Assembly (NCBI GenBank): GCA_026686845.1
Contig: JAIVEN010000021.1
Coordinates: forward strand, 26,554,001 to 26,618,000
Direction: 5' to 3'
DNA: 64,000 nucleotides
Source: Adenanthera pavonina
Lineage: Eukaryota > Streptophyta > Magnoliopsida > Fabales > Fabaceae
Each line of letters begins with the position of its first letter. Position 1 is the first letter of the stretch. The position numbers and the translations under genes were made by a program. Shown here piece by piece: positions 24,114 to 36,020 of the stretch. Below the pieces are notes generated by a model, which made no database searches, was not told where the DNA came from, and saw only the letters and a list, made by a program, of their open reading frames with translations.

Positions 24114-26736
24114 TATATAACTATTGTGCCAAATAATGGAGGTGTGGAAAATGCATTTCTTTCCTTAACTTCTTTCAACACGTTTACGCTCCAAAGACGG
24201 ATCAGATACTTAGATCTCAAAAGTAAATATGGAGAGATAAAAAGTTTGAGGTAAGTCAGTCAAAATTTTGAAGAAGGAAAATTTTCCATTATTATCTTCT
24301 AGAAAAACATGGTTAACCACTTTGACATGTTCTTTCCGCACTGTTTATATTGCAGGCTGCAGCATCAAGTAAACTGAGACCTGAACAGGTAGCATCTCCA
24401 AAGCTTGGACATTGAAGATGTGTATCTATCTATATATATATATATATTTTCTAAACTTGTAATTATTGATTATTCTTGATGCAATGTATTGAAAAGGTCA
24501 AAGTGAAATGTATACTCGAAATTATCCACATCAACCTCATTGTTCATTTTTGCATAAGTATAGATATATTCTTTTTATCTTATATTATAAAACAGTGATA
24601 GAAGTTTCATACATATTAAGAAATATTTATTATTTTTTTAAATTTCTGAAAAAAGGCAAAATTTTTAATTTTACATCTATTAATTCCATTTTTTTATTAA
24701 ATATAGCACAATTTACAATACTAATAATACAATAAATTATGAAAAAAATAATAAATCATTATATGTTATACATGGACCACACCATAAAAACCTTAATAGG
24801 GGAAATTGGGTTTTGAGGTAAAAAAAAAAAATTTATTTGGTTTTTAATACCAAATTGATTTTTTCTTAAAAAAATATATTATAGGTTTAAAAAATTCAAT
24901 TCTCACAAAAAAAATCATCTTTGATTTTAAAATCCAAATATCTTTTATATTTTTAGTCCCAAAATCCAATTATCCAAACACAATGGCAACAGCTATGTTA
25001 AGAGAAGAAAAAACGTAATAATATTCTTTGAATAGGCATTAAGTTTGAGTATTATAAATAAAATACACACATTAGGAGAGCTTCTTCTCAATTGGGATCC
25101 AACCTGCCTGCATTTTGGAGTAGTTGCCAAATACTGGATAATCTGTTACAAAAAATTAAAATAAACATTCTTTTATTTTTTTTCATACACACGATTAATA
25201 ATATGGGCAATCCTATATATTGATGAGAATTATTTTCTGAAAATTCTTTTCTTTTAAGTTTGACTACTTTATTAGACTAATACCCTAAAAGTTCAAGCGT
25301 AACTCATTAATTAGACTCAAATTATTATATATATGAATTTATATTATAAATTAATAATTAATTATATGCATTTCTCAAAAGAAAAATACTTATATACTTT
25401 TCTTTATGTGCTTTTCATATTACCTTTTAATTAAAAGTTAATATGTGAAATACATTACAGATTTACCTGTTAATTATATATTAAAAGTATTAACTTCTTA
25501 AATTTAAAAAAAATTAAAATATGTATTTATTAAATTTTAATTAAAAATAGTATAAACTATATATAAAAAAATATAAGTTTAATCCCCCTTAAAATTGGTG
25601 TCTCCAAGGGTCCTTCAATTACAGTCTCATCACGAGTAATTTTGTCTGAATAAGTAATAGAAATATGAAATATGATTTTGAAACTCTGTTTCTCCCTTGA
25701 CGCTTTTCTAACACTAATGAATAAAATTTATACATGAAATATTTTTTTAAAAAACTGCTTGTTTAAAATATAAATTTAAAACATATGAAACATGGGATTT
25801 AATTAGAAATCCACATGATTATTCTGAATTAATTTAAACCATTTTATCCTATACAAATTTTCTAAAAAATAAAGATTGCATATATTAATTACTGTTTCAC
25901 GTGAATTTTATTGAGGAAAATGACACTTGAAGCTTAGTACTTTTATAAAATTAAGCATAGATTTTGAAATTTAAAATCATTTCAAAGTTCATAAGAAAAT
26001 ATTATTGATATTTTTTTAAAACAAAATTGCCACTCATATATTTTTTAAAATTATAAACTAATGCCTTTTAGTTTTAAAAATGTTTGAAATTCATTTCTAT
26101 GTGCCATCTATAAATATTTTTGTTACATATAGAATATCCTATGAACATCTTTTAGAGATGTGTAGGATGTATAGCGCAGCTGAATTATCCAAATAAAATT
26201 TAGATATTCAAGTTTTATTGTTTTTAATTGAATATTTTTTATTTAACATAATCCAAACCTTCCCATTTTAATTTGAAATATCAAATATGTAGATTTAATT
26301 TGAATATTCAAATCAAACATGTATTTCCTCCGAGGTCTAAAGTGATACTAAAAATACTAAGAATTATTAATTATTATAATTTTTTTAAAAATATATTTTC
26401 AAATTTATTAATTAGACTTTTCTTTGGGATACCAAAGGCATCTATTTTTTTTTTGCCAAAAGCACTAAAAGCAACTTAATTAATAGTTAAAAATTAATTT
26501 TTTTAAAGTATAAGAATTACTTAAAGCGGATTTTTCCTCTTTCAAAAATTTTTTTTTTCATACACATTGACTAAGATTAAACACCATTTAGCATGCTAAA
26601 CCTTTTATATAATTTGAACTGATTCTTTTAACATCATTTTTCCTTTTTTTTTTCAAAAAAAAAGTGTCATAGTGTTCTGTTCGTGTAGAAAATTTTATCA
26701 TTTTGAAAATGAATAACAGAAAAAGATTCAATAGTC

Positions 26737-26742
26737 CACGTG
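26737..26742. promoter_or_regulatory. G-box CACGTG upstream of ERF gene
   Basis: The palindrome TCCACGTGGG lies about 880 bp upstream of the TATA box. G-boxes bind bZIP and bHLH factors, including jasmonate-pathway MYC proteins. Occupancy here is inference only. Confidence 0.3.
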
Positions 26743-26891
26743 GGCTGATCCAATAGGATACCTTCCTTTCCATTGCTAAGAGGACAGATCCCAAAAGACA
26801 AAAGAAAAACATAAAAAAATGGCGTCATAATCTGATGTCAACCTGTATCCATCCCTACTGACTAGGCCGCCATCCATTTATTTGATTGACC

Positions 26892-26897
26892 CACGTG
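26892..26897. promoter_or_regulatory. G-box CACGTG upstream of ERF gene
   Basis: A second CACGTG (context CCCACGTGTTCC, also fitting an ABRE-like ACGTGT) lies about 725 bp upstream of the TATA box of the ERF gene. Its function is inferred from the motif alone. Confidence 0.3.
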
Positions 26898-27368
26898 TTC
26901 CTCCCATTTCATTCGTTCCAGAAACTCTTCCTCTCTCTTCGATGTTCCCCATTCTTCAACGGCTACGATTCATTTCTTCTATGCCTGCGAATAAATCTTC
27001 ACCTTTAAAAATATCTACCATAGATGCAAATCTTATTATTATTATTATTGCAATGAAATTGATTTCTGAGTTTTTTTTTTAATTTTTTGTTATCTTTAAT
27101 ATAACATCAATAAGAAATAAATATAATGCATTTATATTTCATGCCAATATTCAATATAAAATATAAATTTTATCGTAAGTCATATTATTAATCATCTCAT
27201 TCTTTAAATTTTGTACACCATACATTTCTAGAATATAATAAATTTAAATTATGCTCACAAAAAATAATCTTAAATTATTCAGATTTGTTTAGATGATTTA
27301 TATTTAGACCTTGGTAGAAACAATTAATATTTTTGTTTGAAAAACATATTGTCAGGTGAAAAAAATTT

Positions 27369-27373
27369 TTGAC
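27369..27373 (+). promoter_or_regulatory. W-box core TTGAC upstream of ERF gene
   Basis: TTTTTGACTGG about 250 bp upstream of the TATA box contains the TTGAC(T) core recognised by WRKY factors. A single core occurs often by chance. Confidence 0.25.
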
Positions 27374-27621
27374 TGGAAATTTTTCAAAAAAAAAATTAAG
27401 AACATATAAAAATTAATTAAGTTATATAAATTAAATCCAAACATTTTTTTAATGAAAAACGATTCATTAATGAGCAAAAAGAAAACATTCTACGGGGTAC
27501 ATAGAATAGAGTGGACTATGTATCCTCATTCTCTGACGCCTTGTTGGGGCTGTCAATTTTTTAACCCCATTTTATCTTAAACGGCGACTCTTACCGTTTC
27601 ACCCCCCCAACCCAAATTTGG

Positions 27622-27631
27622 TATATATATA
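27622..27631 (+). promoter_or_regulatory. TATA box of the ERF gene
   Basis: TATATATATA, followed by AGCCGCGCC, lies 124 bp before the ATG. With a usual 30-bp offset, transcription would start near 27655-27665, leaving a 5' leader of roughly 90-100 bases that is C-rich, like those of many plant genes. Confidence 0.65.
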
Positions 27632-27754
27632 GCCGCGCCAATTCCATTCATCTGATCTGAGCAAAGCAACCTCCGCCAAACTTAAAAAACAGAGCAACCC
27701 CCCAACTTACTCTGTTTCTCACTTCTCACATCCTACTCGACACTACCTTCTCCA

Positions 27755-28447
27755 ATGGATTCTTCTTTCCCCATCTTCCACTCCCCCACCTCTGATTTCT
27801 CCTCCGAATCCTCCTTCGGTTCCTCCGAATCCTTCTTCTCCTGGAATTTCAATAACACTTATCTTCCCTTCAACGAGAATGATCCAGAGGAGATGCTTCT
27901 CTACGGTATGATTTCCAAGGCCAACAATGATAGCCGCGAGGAATCTCTCAATTCAGTCAAGGAGGAGGAGGTGAGCTCCCAGGCAACTGCTTCCGCCGCT
28001 GCTGCCACCGTCAAGGAGAAAACCTATAGAGGCGTCCGCCGGCGGCCCTGGGGGAAATTCGCGGCGGAGATAAGGGATTCCACCAGGCACGGGATAAGGG
28101 TGTGGTTGGGGACGTTCGATAGTGCGGAGGCGGCGGCTTTAGCTTATGATCAAGCGGCGTTCTCGATGAGAGGGGCGGCGGCCATACTGAATTTTCCGGT
28201 GGAGAGGGTGAGGGAGTCTCTGAAAGAGATGAACTATGGATCGGAGGAGGGATGCTCGCCGGTGGTGGCTCTGAAGAGGAAGCACTCGTTGAGAAGGAAG
28301 GTAAGTAGTAACAACAAGAGGAACAAGGTGGACCAAAGAGATACGAGGATAGACAATGTGGTGGTGTTGGAAGATCTAGGCCCAGATTACTTGGAACAAC
28401 TATTGATGTCCTCGGAGAATCCAAGGCCATCTGAATCTGTGTGTTAA
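27755..28447 (+). CDS. ERF1B: Ethylene-responsive transcription factor, ERF1/ERF1B type (AP2/ERF group IX)
   Basis: An intact, apparently intronless gene for a 230-residue nuclear transcription factor. A single AP2/ERF DNA-binding domain spans about residues 90-148 (starts YRGVRRRPWGKFAAEIRD). Ala103 and Asp108 occupy the positions that separate ERF-type from DREB-type domains, so GCC-box binding is expected. The N-terminus is Ser/Phe-rich and holds the acidic group IX motif LPFNENDPEEMLLYG (37-51). After the domain come CSPVVALKRKHS (167-178), a basic Lys/Arg stretch (173-191) that could act as nuclear signal, and an EDLL-type activation motif, NVVVLEDLGPDYLEQLL (201-217). This arrangement and length match Arabidopsis ERF1 and its orthologues, which integrate ethylene and jasmonate signals in defence. 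The ATG is the first in frame after a plausible leader and TATA box. The coding part is markedly richer in G+C than the flanks. The exact orthologue within the subgroup (ERF1 versus close paralogues) is not proven. Confidence 0.93.
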   Translation: MDSSFPIFHSPTSDFSSESSFGSSESFFSWNFNNTYLPFNENDPEEMLLYGMISKANNDSREESLNSVKEEEVSSQATASAAAATVKEKTYRGVRRRPWGKFAAEIRDSTRHGIRVWLGTFDSAEAAALAYDQAAFSMRGAAAILNFPVERVRESLKEMNYGSEEGCSPVVALKRKHSLRRKVSSNNKRNKVDQRDTRIDNVVVLEDLGPDYLEQLLMSSENPRPSESVC

Positions 28448-30182
28448 TGTTCATTAATTCTTTTTTTGGTTTTTTCCTGCTTTACTTACTGTAATCATAT
28501 AAAAGTATTTGTAATATAAGAATGATCGTATTTGGAGATCATCTGAACCTGTATCTTTTTCCTGAAGGGAAATTATTTATTTGCCTAGCTTTTCAGCTTT
28601 CACTTTTATTTATTTTTGATGTAAAGTTGAAAGGATAAGGAATTGAAAGTCCTGTGAGTGTGAGGGGCGTGTTATGTCTTAATTTAATTGAGTTGGCCAT
28701 TGTTTTTAGCTTATCACATTATTATTTTGTCAACGCACATGGTCGAGTTTTGTGCGGGGAGAGGCACGCGTGGAGGTACACTTATAGGCCTTTCCTAACC
28801 ATCCTGGCAACCTCTCTTCGTCTTCATCTCTATCAGATTTTCATCGTTTTCATTTTTCATGATTGAGGCAAAAGGGGAAAAATAAAAAAATAAAAAAACT
28901 CATTAGAAATATTGAAAACAAGGAAAAGATGTAGTTTTCCTCTTTAGAATTGAAGTAATTTGTTTTCTTTCGATTACTTTTTTACGCTGTTTTCTGTGTT
29001 GTATCCTCACGATTGATGTTAAACCGAAAAACAAACAATTGAACGTTTGATTAAAGGAAGCAAGATCGGGGCCCATTTTGGCAGCAGTGGCGCATCTTAC
29101 ATGGTATATGACTAAGGATATGCTTTTTTTTTTTTTTGAAAGTGAAAGTGACAACATGGACAATGAAACCTTTTTTTTTTCCTAAGGTTTGTGTTCATAA
29201 CAAGTGGCAGAGCTCCTCTGCCTCCATGCATATTGAGCAACAAATTTCACTGTCCGGAATGTCTACTAATCTAAGTTTGAAATTTCATTATTTGAAGTGA
29301 TATAATCATGTAATTAGGAAAAAAAATAATGATACAAAAAAGTGTCGGTTTGACGCCTACGTCTTCTCTCTCTTTGTTAATATTTGAATTTTTTTTATAT
29401 ATTTCTTATTACATTAAATATACAATTTGACACATTTTCTCGTATGTTGCGTGCAATTTAAAATAAATTGTATTATTTATATATTATGAATAGTATAATT
29501 TTATATATTTTATATTAATTAAATTTATGTGAGTAAAAGAATGTGAACTTATTAAGCTAATATGGATCACAATAATTGATGTGTATAAAACATAAAGTTG
29601 CTAGCACATGAGTAAGTTTTAGGGTTGCAATAACAAATTTTACTTGTACAAGAGGCTAAAATATAGTCAAGAAGAAAAATATAGACTTTCCTTCTTGATA
29701 TTAGTATTTTTTGTGGAAGAGATGTTACAGAGGAAAGCAAGAGGAAAGAGGGATCGGGGGTGGTTAAGTTGGCGGAATTTCTTTTTCTTTTTTTTTTTCT
29801 CTCCCTAATTTGCCATGAAAGCTATAGATGTAGAAGATACCAGAACAACAGCATACCCTATCATTTAATCATTAATTGAGTCCCATTCCATATCAAACTC
29901 TTCTACAAAAGAAGGTGCCTCTTGCGGCAGATCTGGTCTAAATAAATTGAAGTGGTTCAAAACTTGGACCAAAACATCTTAGCAGAATTTATGACTTGAT
30001 CAATGCATTTAATTATTTCATTATCTTCACGTGGGATTTTCATTAATATATTCCATTCCCCGTCTCTAGTCCTTGTAACTTCTTAAAACGAAAGTGGAAT
30101 CCTATTCTGTCTGTGTCAGAGGAAGTTTCTTGGATCTACACTGCAAATCTTCAGTGTGTAATTTTTCTCTCTTTCAATACTA
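28448..30182. other. 3' flank of ERF gene and intergenic DNA
   Basis: The region after the stop codon is T-rich and contains AT-rich possible poly(A) signals, but none is definite. Beyond about 28650 only short frames without domains are seen. The frame running antisense to the ERF coding region (28011-28454) is a shadow. A CACGTG lies at 30028-30033. Confidence 0.5.
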
Positions 30183-30293
30183 ATGGCGTTTGTCTTATCT
30201 TATAATATCAACGGCTTTAGCCATTCTAGTTTTCTCAACGTCCACCAACCCTCTGAAAAGTATTGCAAATCAAATTTGAGTGGGATAAGGTGA
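30183..30293 (+). pseudogene. Possible orphan first exon, transit-peptide-like
   Basis: An ATG after a C/T-rich leader-like stretch opens a 36-residue frame beginning MAFVLSYNINGFSHSSF, rich in Ser and Asn and poor in acidic residues, as chloroplast transit peptides are. It ends GGGATAAG followed by GTGATT, which could be a 5' splice site at 30289/30290. No downstream exon was recognised in the following kilobases. It could be chance, a leftover first exon, or a captured fragment; the family was not recognised. Confidence 0.25.
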
Positions 30294-33053
30294 TTTAACT
30301 AAGATTATAGAGAAAGGAGAATAATAAAAAAAAATTAGTTCTCCCTAAACATTTCATATGCATAAACTAAGTCAATTAAAAATTAATGCTGGCATGCATT
30401 ATAATGATATAGCCAGGTATATACAGACAATTTGTATGTTATTAATCAGTTGGAGTTTACTTAATTTCATGGCAAATTTTGTTCAGAGAAGAATCACGAA
30501 CATATTGTATGTATAATTGTCACGTGATATAGGATCTATTTATGGTCCATTAATTTTAAAGGTCAAGGTCTGATAAGGGGTCAAGTGTGAGTCCAAATTA
30601 TGGGATTAATTTGATTCAAAATGAGGAGGGCTACTTCGGAATTAATCTGAGTGGAAAATCGATCATTTTAACATTGATTGGATACCACCATGGCACAATT
30701 AAGTGAATTTGGCCACCTCTAGAAAAGGAGAAATACGACTGGTCTTGTAACTCTCATTATTATAAAGCATATTTTTGTACTAATCAAAATTTTCCAGAAA
30801 GAAAATTAGGTAAAGTCTAAGCATCCTGTTTAATTTGACTAAACCGAATCTTTAATTTCGTAGTTTTCTTTTGGACCTCCGAATATTTTATTTCAAAGTT
30901 CCCACATTACCTTTCATACTAATATAATATTATTCTGCTACATGCCAAATCCATCCTCATCGATAAAATATGGAAATAAAAAAGGCATTGTAATTGCACA
31001 ATGAACCAAAGTGTTTCTTCGTATATAATTTCCTAGTCAATTTAGATATTCTAAATTACTACAAAAAAAGACTAAATATATTATATTTAAAAAAAGTGAA
31101 AAAGGAAAAACAAAAGAAAAGAAAGCTTCTACACAATCATACCTTTTTTATGCTGTTTTTTTTGTACACGAGTGTGAGATTGCTGAGGGCTTAATTCAAT
31201 ATACCTTAATACTTTGTTTGAGTTTGAATGTGTGATCAATATTAACTAACACAAACTATTACGAATATCAAACAATACAAATCAACATCTACAAAATACA
31301 AAGGGAAAATAAATATTACGGCAATAATTGACATTAAACATTTTAAGGGTGACATACAAATTGTTTCTGAAATATTAGAATCATCAATAGATAATATTAA
31401 AATAATATCAATATAGCATATATAGAAAGTATAGAAATAATTTCTCTGGGTTTCTCCGCATCTTTTCACTGTTTTGGACTGCAATCAAGGGGTCATGTCT
31501 TTATTTTTATAAAAAAATCATAAAGTGTTGCTTATAAGAAAATGTAGAAAAGATGCAGGAAAAATGCAATAGAGGGATGTTTTTCAGTGAGCCGCAATAT
31601 GCATAAAACATGAATAGTACAACTGATTTGAAGTATTATAAAAAATGTAGTGTATTTATTCACAAAGGCACACTATCACAAGCCATATAAATGGAAATAT
31701 ATTCTTTAAACTCTGTAATATATATGAAAGAAATGTTTTTAATTTAATTTATGGTATAAAATTTGTTTATAATTTCAAAATGTATATTTGCTAAGTTCTA
31801 TAGTTTTTAAATCCTGCCAAAATTAATAGGATTTCTTCATATGAACTTATAAATTGACATTATTAATTATTAAATTTGCTGACAAAAGTTGATCCAACTG
31901 ATAAGGACGTAACTTATATCTTATAAAAATGTGAGTTTAAATTCCACTATATCAATGTAAAGATCTCATTAATGAGTAATTTGTAAATATTTTTATAAGT
32001 GATTTTTAAATCTTGAAATATACTCTGATTCTAGTGGATCTAGAAACCCAATTCACTTATATCTTTCTTTACACGAAAAAAAAAAATTACCAACTTTATC
32101 ATATCATGAATTTAGGGTGATGGATGGAATGAGTTTCTACTTTTCTACTAAAAATGGCAGTCTTCATTGATGAATCAAACCTTGTAAGGCTGGTGGTTTT
32201 AGTCAAAATGAGTCTCGTCAAAGTAAGGACTTTGTTAGGATATAAAACTCTTTAAAGGCAACGTGCGTTAAATGGATTTTATATTGGGACTAAGGGTTTA
32301 CAAGGTTTTATCTTCCTATAATATTTGTCGCAACTTGAAAATAGAAACTACCCAAAAATATAAAAGCTTGGTTCCAATTTCATCACCAAGTCAAATTAGG
32401 CACCGAATATTCTAACGTTTTGATCAAAGCCAGCATTTGATTGGTTCACCACCTGATTGAACTTATACTTTCAAAATAAAAATAGAATTGCATGACATGC
32501 TCTTTCTCTCTCCCTCTCAAATATATAGTAATTATTATATTATGTTTTCACCTCTATCCAATTGGAATAGTCAATAAATATTTTGTTGCGCTTGCGCGTA
32601 TGAAGTTGAGACCTTGAAATAAGCGTCACTTTAATTTGGAATTTTGGTTTAATTGTTTCAAAATATAATTGTGGCTTTAAAATTTTAATTATTTCTCTCT
32701 CTCTATATATATAAAAATATTTTAGTCAAATACCATTAAATTTTAACTACATTTAACTATTTTAACTGTCACTTTTAAAAAAAAAATTTCTTTATCAGTC
32801 ATTTTCAAAATTTGGGATAATATTAATTATTATTTTTTTAATTATACTTTTATTTATTCTTTTAAAATTCAAATATAACATTGATTACTTTCATTTATCT
32901 ATTTATTTATTGGAGGGTGTAATACAAAATTTTAAAAAATGCTAATATATTAATTATATTTATTAATATGTGCACTAAAACTTAAACAACAAATAAGAAG
33001 AAATGAAAAAAACATTTCATATGTTTCTTAATTTATGTGCATAAACTTAAATG
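30294..33053. other. Intergenic, nothing recognised
   Basis: AT-rich sequence with only short domainless frames on both strands (for example 30994-31194 and 31242-31484). No element ends were confirmed. Confidence 0.5.
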
Positions 33054-33297
33054 CTCCCTCTAATTCATATTATAAAGTATTTTGTATGATAAGTTTTTAT
33101 CTAAAATATATAGTGTTGAATATTTTTCTTCTCATTTTACCCATTTTTTTAATTCTTCTTTACTCCTTATTTATAATCTTACAATAATATTAGGATGTGG
33201 TATTTAATAATAGTAAAATAAGAAATATTAGTATTTTTTATATTAATTTCAAGTGAAAAATTGATTTTCTTTAAATATATATAATTAATATAAAATA
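33054..33297 (+). mobile_element. Stowaway-like MITE, family D copy 1, left part
   Basis: The left end CTCCCTCTAATTCATATTAT and body match the family D copies at 49202-49470 and 55386-55649 (TATGATAAGTTTTT.., CTTCTCATTTTACC, GTGAAAAATTGATTTTCTTT). It stops at AATATAAAATA exactly where the mariner-like element starts. Its missing end is found at 38855-38878. Confidence 0.85.
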
Positions 33298-33817
33298 CTC
33301 CCTCTATTCTCTATTATAAATCGTTTTTAACCGAATTACATATACTAAAAAAAATAGTTAAAGTTAGTTAACATCCTTAAATTTTGTAAAATTTACCCAA
33401 ATTTTTCCATATTACCTTTATTAAATTATACAACACTACTTTAATTATATCTTTCTTAATCCCTTTCCATCATAATTATTTAATTATTTAAATTTTAAAA
33501 TATAATTTTTGAAATTCAATATACTGAAAGTGGAAAATGTCTGCAATTCTTGCACTTTATCTCCTCACCTCACCGCTATGTGTATCCACACAAAGCAAAG
33601 ATGAATAGGATTTACATAGATTAATGGATCATCCCCTAACATCAAATATAATTTAAATTTCTTCATTAATTACCCAAAATCATGCTTTGAAAAATTGGTT
33701 CCCATCAAATTCAATTCTTTGAAACCAAAAAATGGGTGCCATGAACATTTATATATCTATTGCCATTTAAAAAGTGAACGTAGATTCACTCACCACGAAC
33801 TCTATTACCAGACCAAA

Positions 33818-34165
33818 ATGCCAGTTAGCATAGATTTAAATATTTGTTATGAAGAAGGTGTTTCAAAGGAAGAGGAAGCAGGATCTCAGTTGCCAGACCT
33901 AAACCTTGATTTAGAAGAAGATTCCATTGCTGACCTTAACCTTCCTTCAAACTCTAGAAGGATTAATTATGCATCTGATCACTATTTGTTAGACTTAAAC
34001 AATGACCCATGGCTTGATGATGCATCTGAAATGGACAACAATGAGCCAAGTTTTGAAGAGGATGAACGCGCTTCAGACACAGAAAGTTATAATGATCACC
34101 TAGATGTAGAGGTCAATATGGAAGTTGCTACAAAACCAATCTTAATTGTTCATCACCAGGCTATA
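33818..34165 (+). pseudogene. Mariner-like transposase, N-terminal part (DLN-rich)
   Basis: An acidic frame of about 116 codons beginning MPVSIDLNICYEEG (an upstream in-frame ATG at 33695 is possible). It contains three or four DLN motifs: SIDLN, PDLNLDLEED, ADLNLPSN and LDLNNDPW. DLN-rich N-terminal extensions before the helix-turn-helix are, as far as I recall, seen in plant mariner transposases; DLNxxP and LxLxL also resemble EAR repression motifs, though a repression role is not implied. The frame is interrupted near 34165 by the dispersed repeat R. The helix-turn-helix part resumes at 36021, about 1.86 kb downstream. An intron between the two parts in the ancestral gene cannot be excluded. 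Confidence 0.65.
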
Positions 34166-35560
34166 CCGCAAGCGTACGGATCGGGGTAATAGTAAAGTGA
34201 TGAGTAAGTATTGTTTCCACAGGGACTTAGATTAAAAGTGATCAAAGATTGGACATTGCATTTTCAATTAATTTGAGTAAAGTAATTAAATAGTTCACTA
34301 TGTAATTAACTTCTTCTATGAAAAACAAGCGTATAAAATTGGCAACAAGGACAGCTAGGATTTGAAGAATTCAAAGAGACCTAAGATTATCCATCCCCCT
34401 TGCATTTCATAAATACCCAATTGAACTCCTATTGCAATTGTTCTTAGTGCAAGATTATGTTAGTTAGGATGCCAATTTATCTATATGTGCTCTCTCGAAT
34501 CTCCAAATAGCTGTTTAGTTTAATTAATTAAGTAATCTCTTAACTAGTTAATTAAACTCTTAAATTCAATTCAAATCCTAAATAACTATATGAGATTAGT
34601 GAGTATATCTCTACCTCACTAACGCAACTCTTCACTCAACAAAGCAAGATTCAAGTTCTCACATGACCCAACTCAAGTTCTCTATTTAAGCTAGCTCTCT
34701 CAAGTATAACTTAAATAAACCAGACAATCTTATTGATGGCCAAACAATAAGAGGCATTAAGAATAGAGCTAAATCAACATAAATATGACATTAATCACAA
34801 ATATAATAGAGAAATGAGTATTTAATCCATACAAGGGTTTAGAATAATCCTAGAAATGGAGCACTAGTCACTTATATTCAACAAAATCATAATAAAATAT
34901 ATCTCAGTCCACATCATTATTGAACACAAATAAGAAAAGGAAGAATTAGATGTAAGAAAATCAAAGAGAGAAGCTAAAATCTCTTCAATACTTCAAACCC
35001 TAACTTTAATCTCCTTCAAGAAGCCAAACCCTAGCACACCAAAGCTGCCAAAGTTGAGTTCTGGATATCCTCTGCGTACCCTAGCTCAGCCTCCTCAAAA
35101 ATTTGCCTCAAACCCTTCAAATACTCCATTCAAGTGAAGCACTGCAGTTTGCTGACGAAGGGTTAGCGCCGCGACTACAGTATCCAAACCGTAGCTTCAT
35201 GTTATTAGGCCGTGCTGTTCAGCTCACTATTTGTCTTGGGGCCGCGGCCTTATGTCATGAAGTTGCAGTGTGGGAATCTCAGGTTTGCGGTCTTCCCTCA
35301 CTGTCTGCTGTGAGGCTGCGGCTTCGGTCCATCAAGCTGCGGCGTGGACTTCTTCAGAAGACTACTCCCTCATTTGCTCACATGTCTTTTTGAAATCCAT
35401 TCTCTCCTTCTTTTTCTGGTCTCCTAACTCTACCAAAGGGGTTTGGTTGCTCTACTACTCTTCCCATGAGGTCTGCAATAAAAATGAGGATTTATAATCT
35501 TTCATGGGAATCAAATAATGCATAATAAGGCAAAAACATACTACTATGCATTATTAGGAT
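34165..35560 (-). repeat. Dispersed non-coding repeat R, copy 3, inserted in the mariner element
   Basis: It begins CCGCAAGCGTACGGATCGGG and continues with 'gtttccacagggacttagat', the reverse-complement counterpart of the block that closes copies 1 and 2. Later parts (tctctcgaatctccaaatag, aactagttaattaaactctt) also follow that order. The GC-rich blocks at 35160-35350 correspond in position to those of copy 2. The right boundary is estimated. A 96-codon frame at 35103-35393 lies inside it and shows no domain. Confidence 0.6.
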
Positions 35561-35747
35561 TACTTATACATTTTCCTATCCTGAGTGTCAAGTATGTACA
35601 AATATGAATGCTTAACTCAAGGAAAATGCGCTGAAAGAATGTAATTTGGTAAGATTAACATTAACTTTTACTGGTATTGACTCTGTTTGCCAATACTTTA
35701 TCTATAGCTATGTAAAACTTGACTTGCTTACGTTAAATTTAAATTGT

Positions 35748-35905
35748 TTGCTAATCTTGGTTGTGGGTGACAAGAGTTTTAGGTCTTTTCTTTCTCTTTT
35801 TTATTAATTAGAAGAGTGGATGATTTTTTTTGTTTGCTGAAAATATAAACCCTTGCCTGCTAATCTTGGTTGTGGGTGACGATAGTTTAGGTCTTTTTTT
35901 TTTTT
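35748..35905 (+). repeat. Short direct repeats TGCTAATCTTGGTTGTGGGT
   Basis: The phrase TGCTAATCTTGGTTGTGGGTGAC followed by a TTTAGGTCTTTT-like tail occurs twice, beginning at about 35750 and 35860, each followed by a T-rich stretch. They lie between the repeat insertion and the transposase helix-turn-helix and could be mariner sequence duplicated locally. Confidence 0.7.
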
Positions 35906-36020
35906 TCAAAAGCTCTGTTTTGCTGTTCAAAATTGTGTCAGTGTTTGCTCTCTATTTGTAAATATAAGAGATAGAAATGAAGTCCAAAGTACAACTAATA
36001 CTAGTAGGAAGTGAAAGTTT

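Larger units (their letters stand above)
24114..27365. other. Intergenic and upstream region of the ERF gene
   Basis: AT-rich with no gene recognised. A less AT-rich patch at about 26820-27010 lies roughly 0.75 kb upstream of the ERF start codon and carries one of the G-boxes listed separately. A splice-acceptor-like TATATTGCAG at about 24345-24354 leads into a short non-AT stretch that could not be tied to any exon. Confidence 0.45.

Noticed and set aside
24345..24420. Possible miRNA-target-like GCTGCAGCATCAAG sequence
   Set aside because: It resembles part of a miR172 pairing sequence but lacks the central bases and any foldback arm nearby.
28011..28454. 147-codon minus-strand frame opposite the ERF gene
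   Set aside because: It lies wholly within the ERF coding region; its Pro/Ser-rich composition is the antisense of the GC-rich AP2 domain.
35103..35497. Two overlapping plus frames of 96 and 75 codons
   Set aside because: Both lie inside the inserted copy of repeat R and have no domain; the GC-rich text is typical of that repeat.
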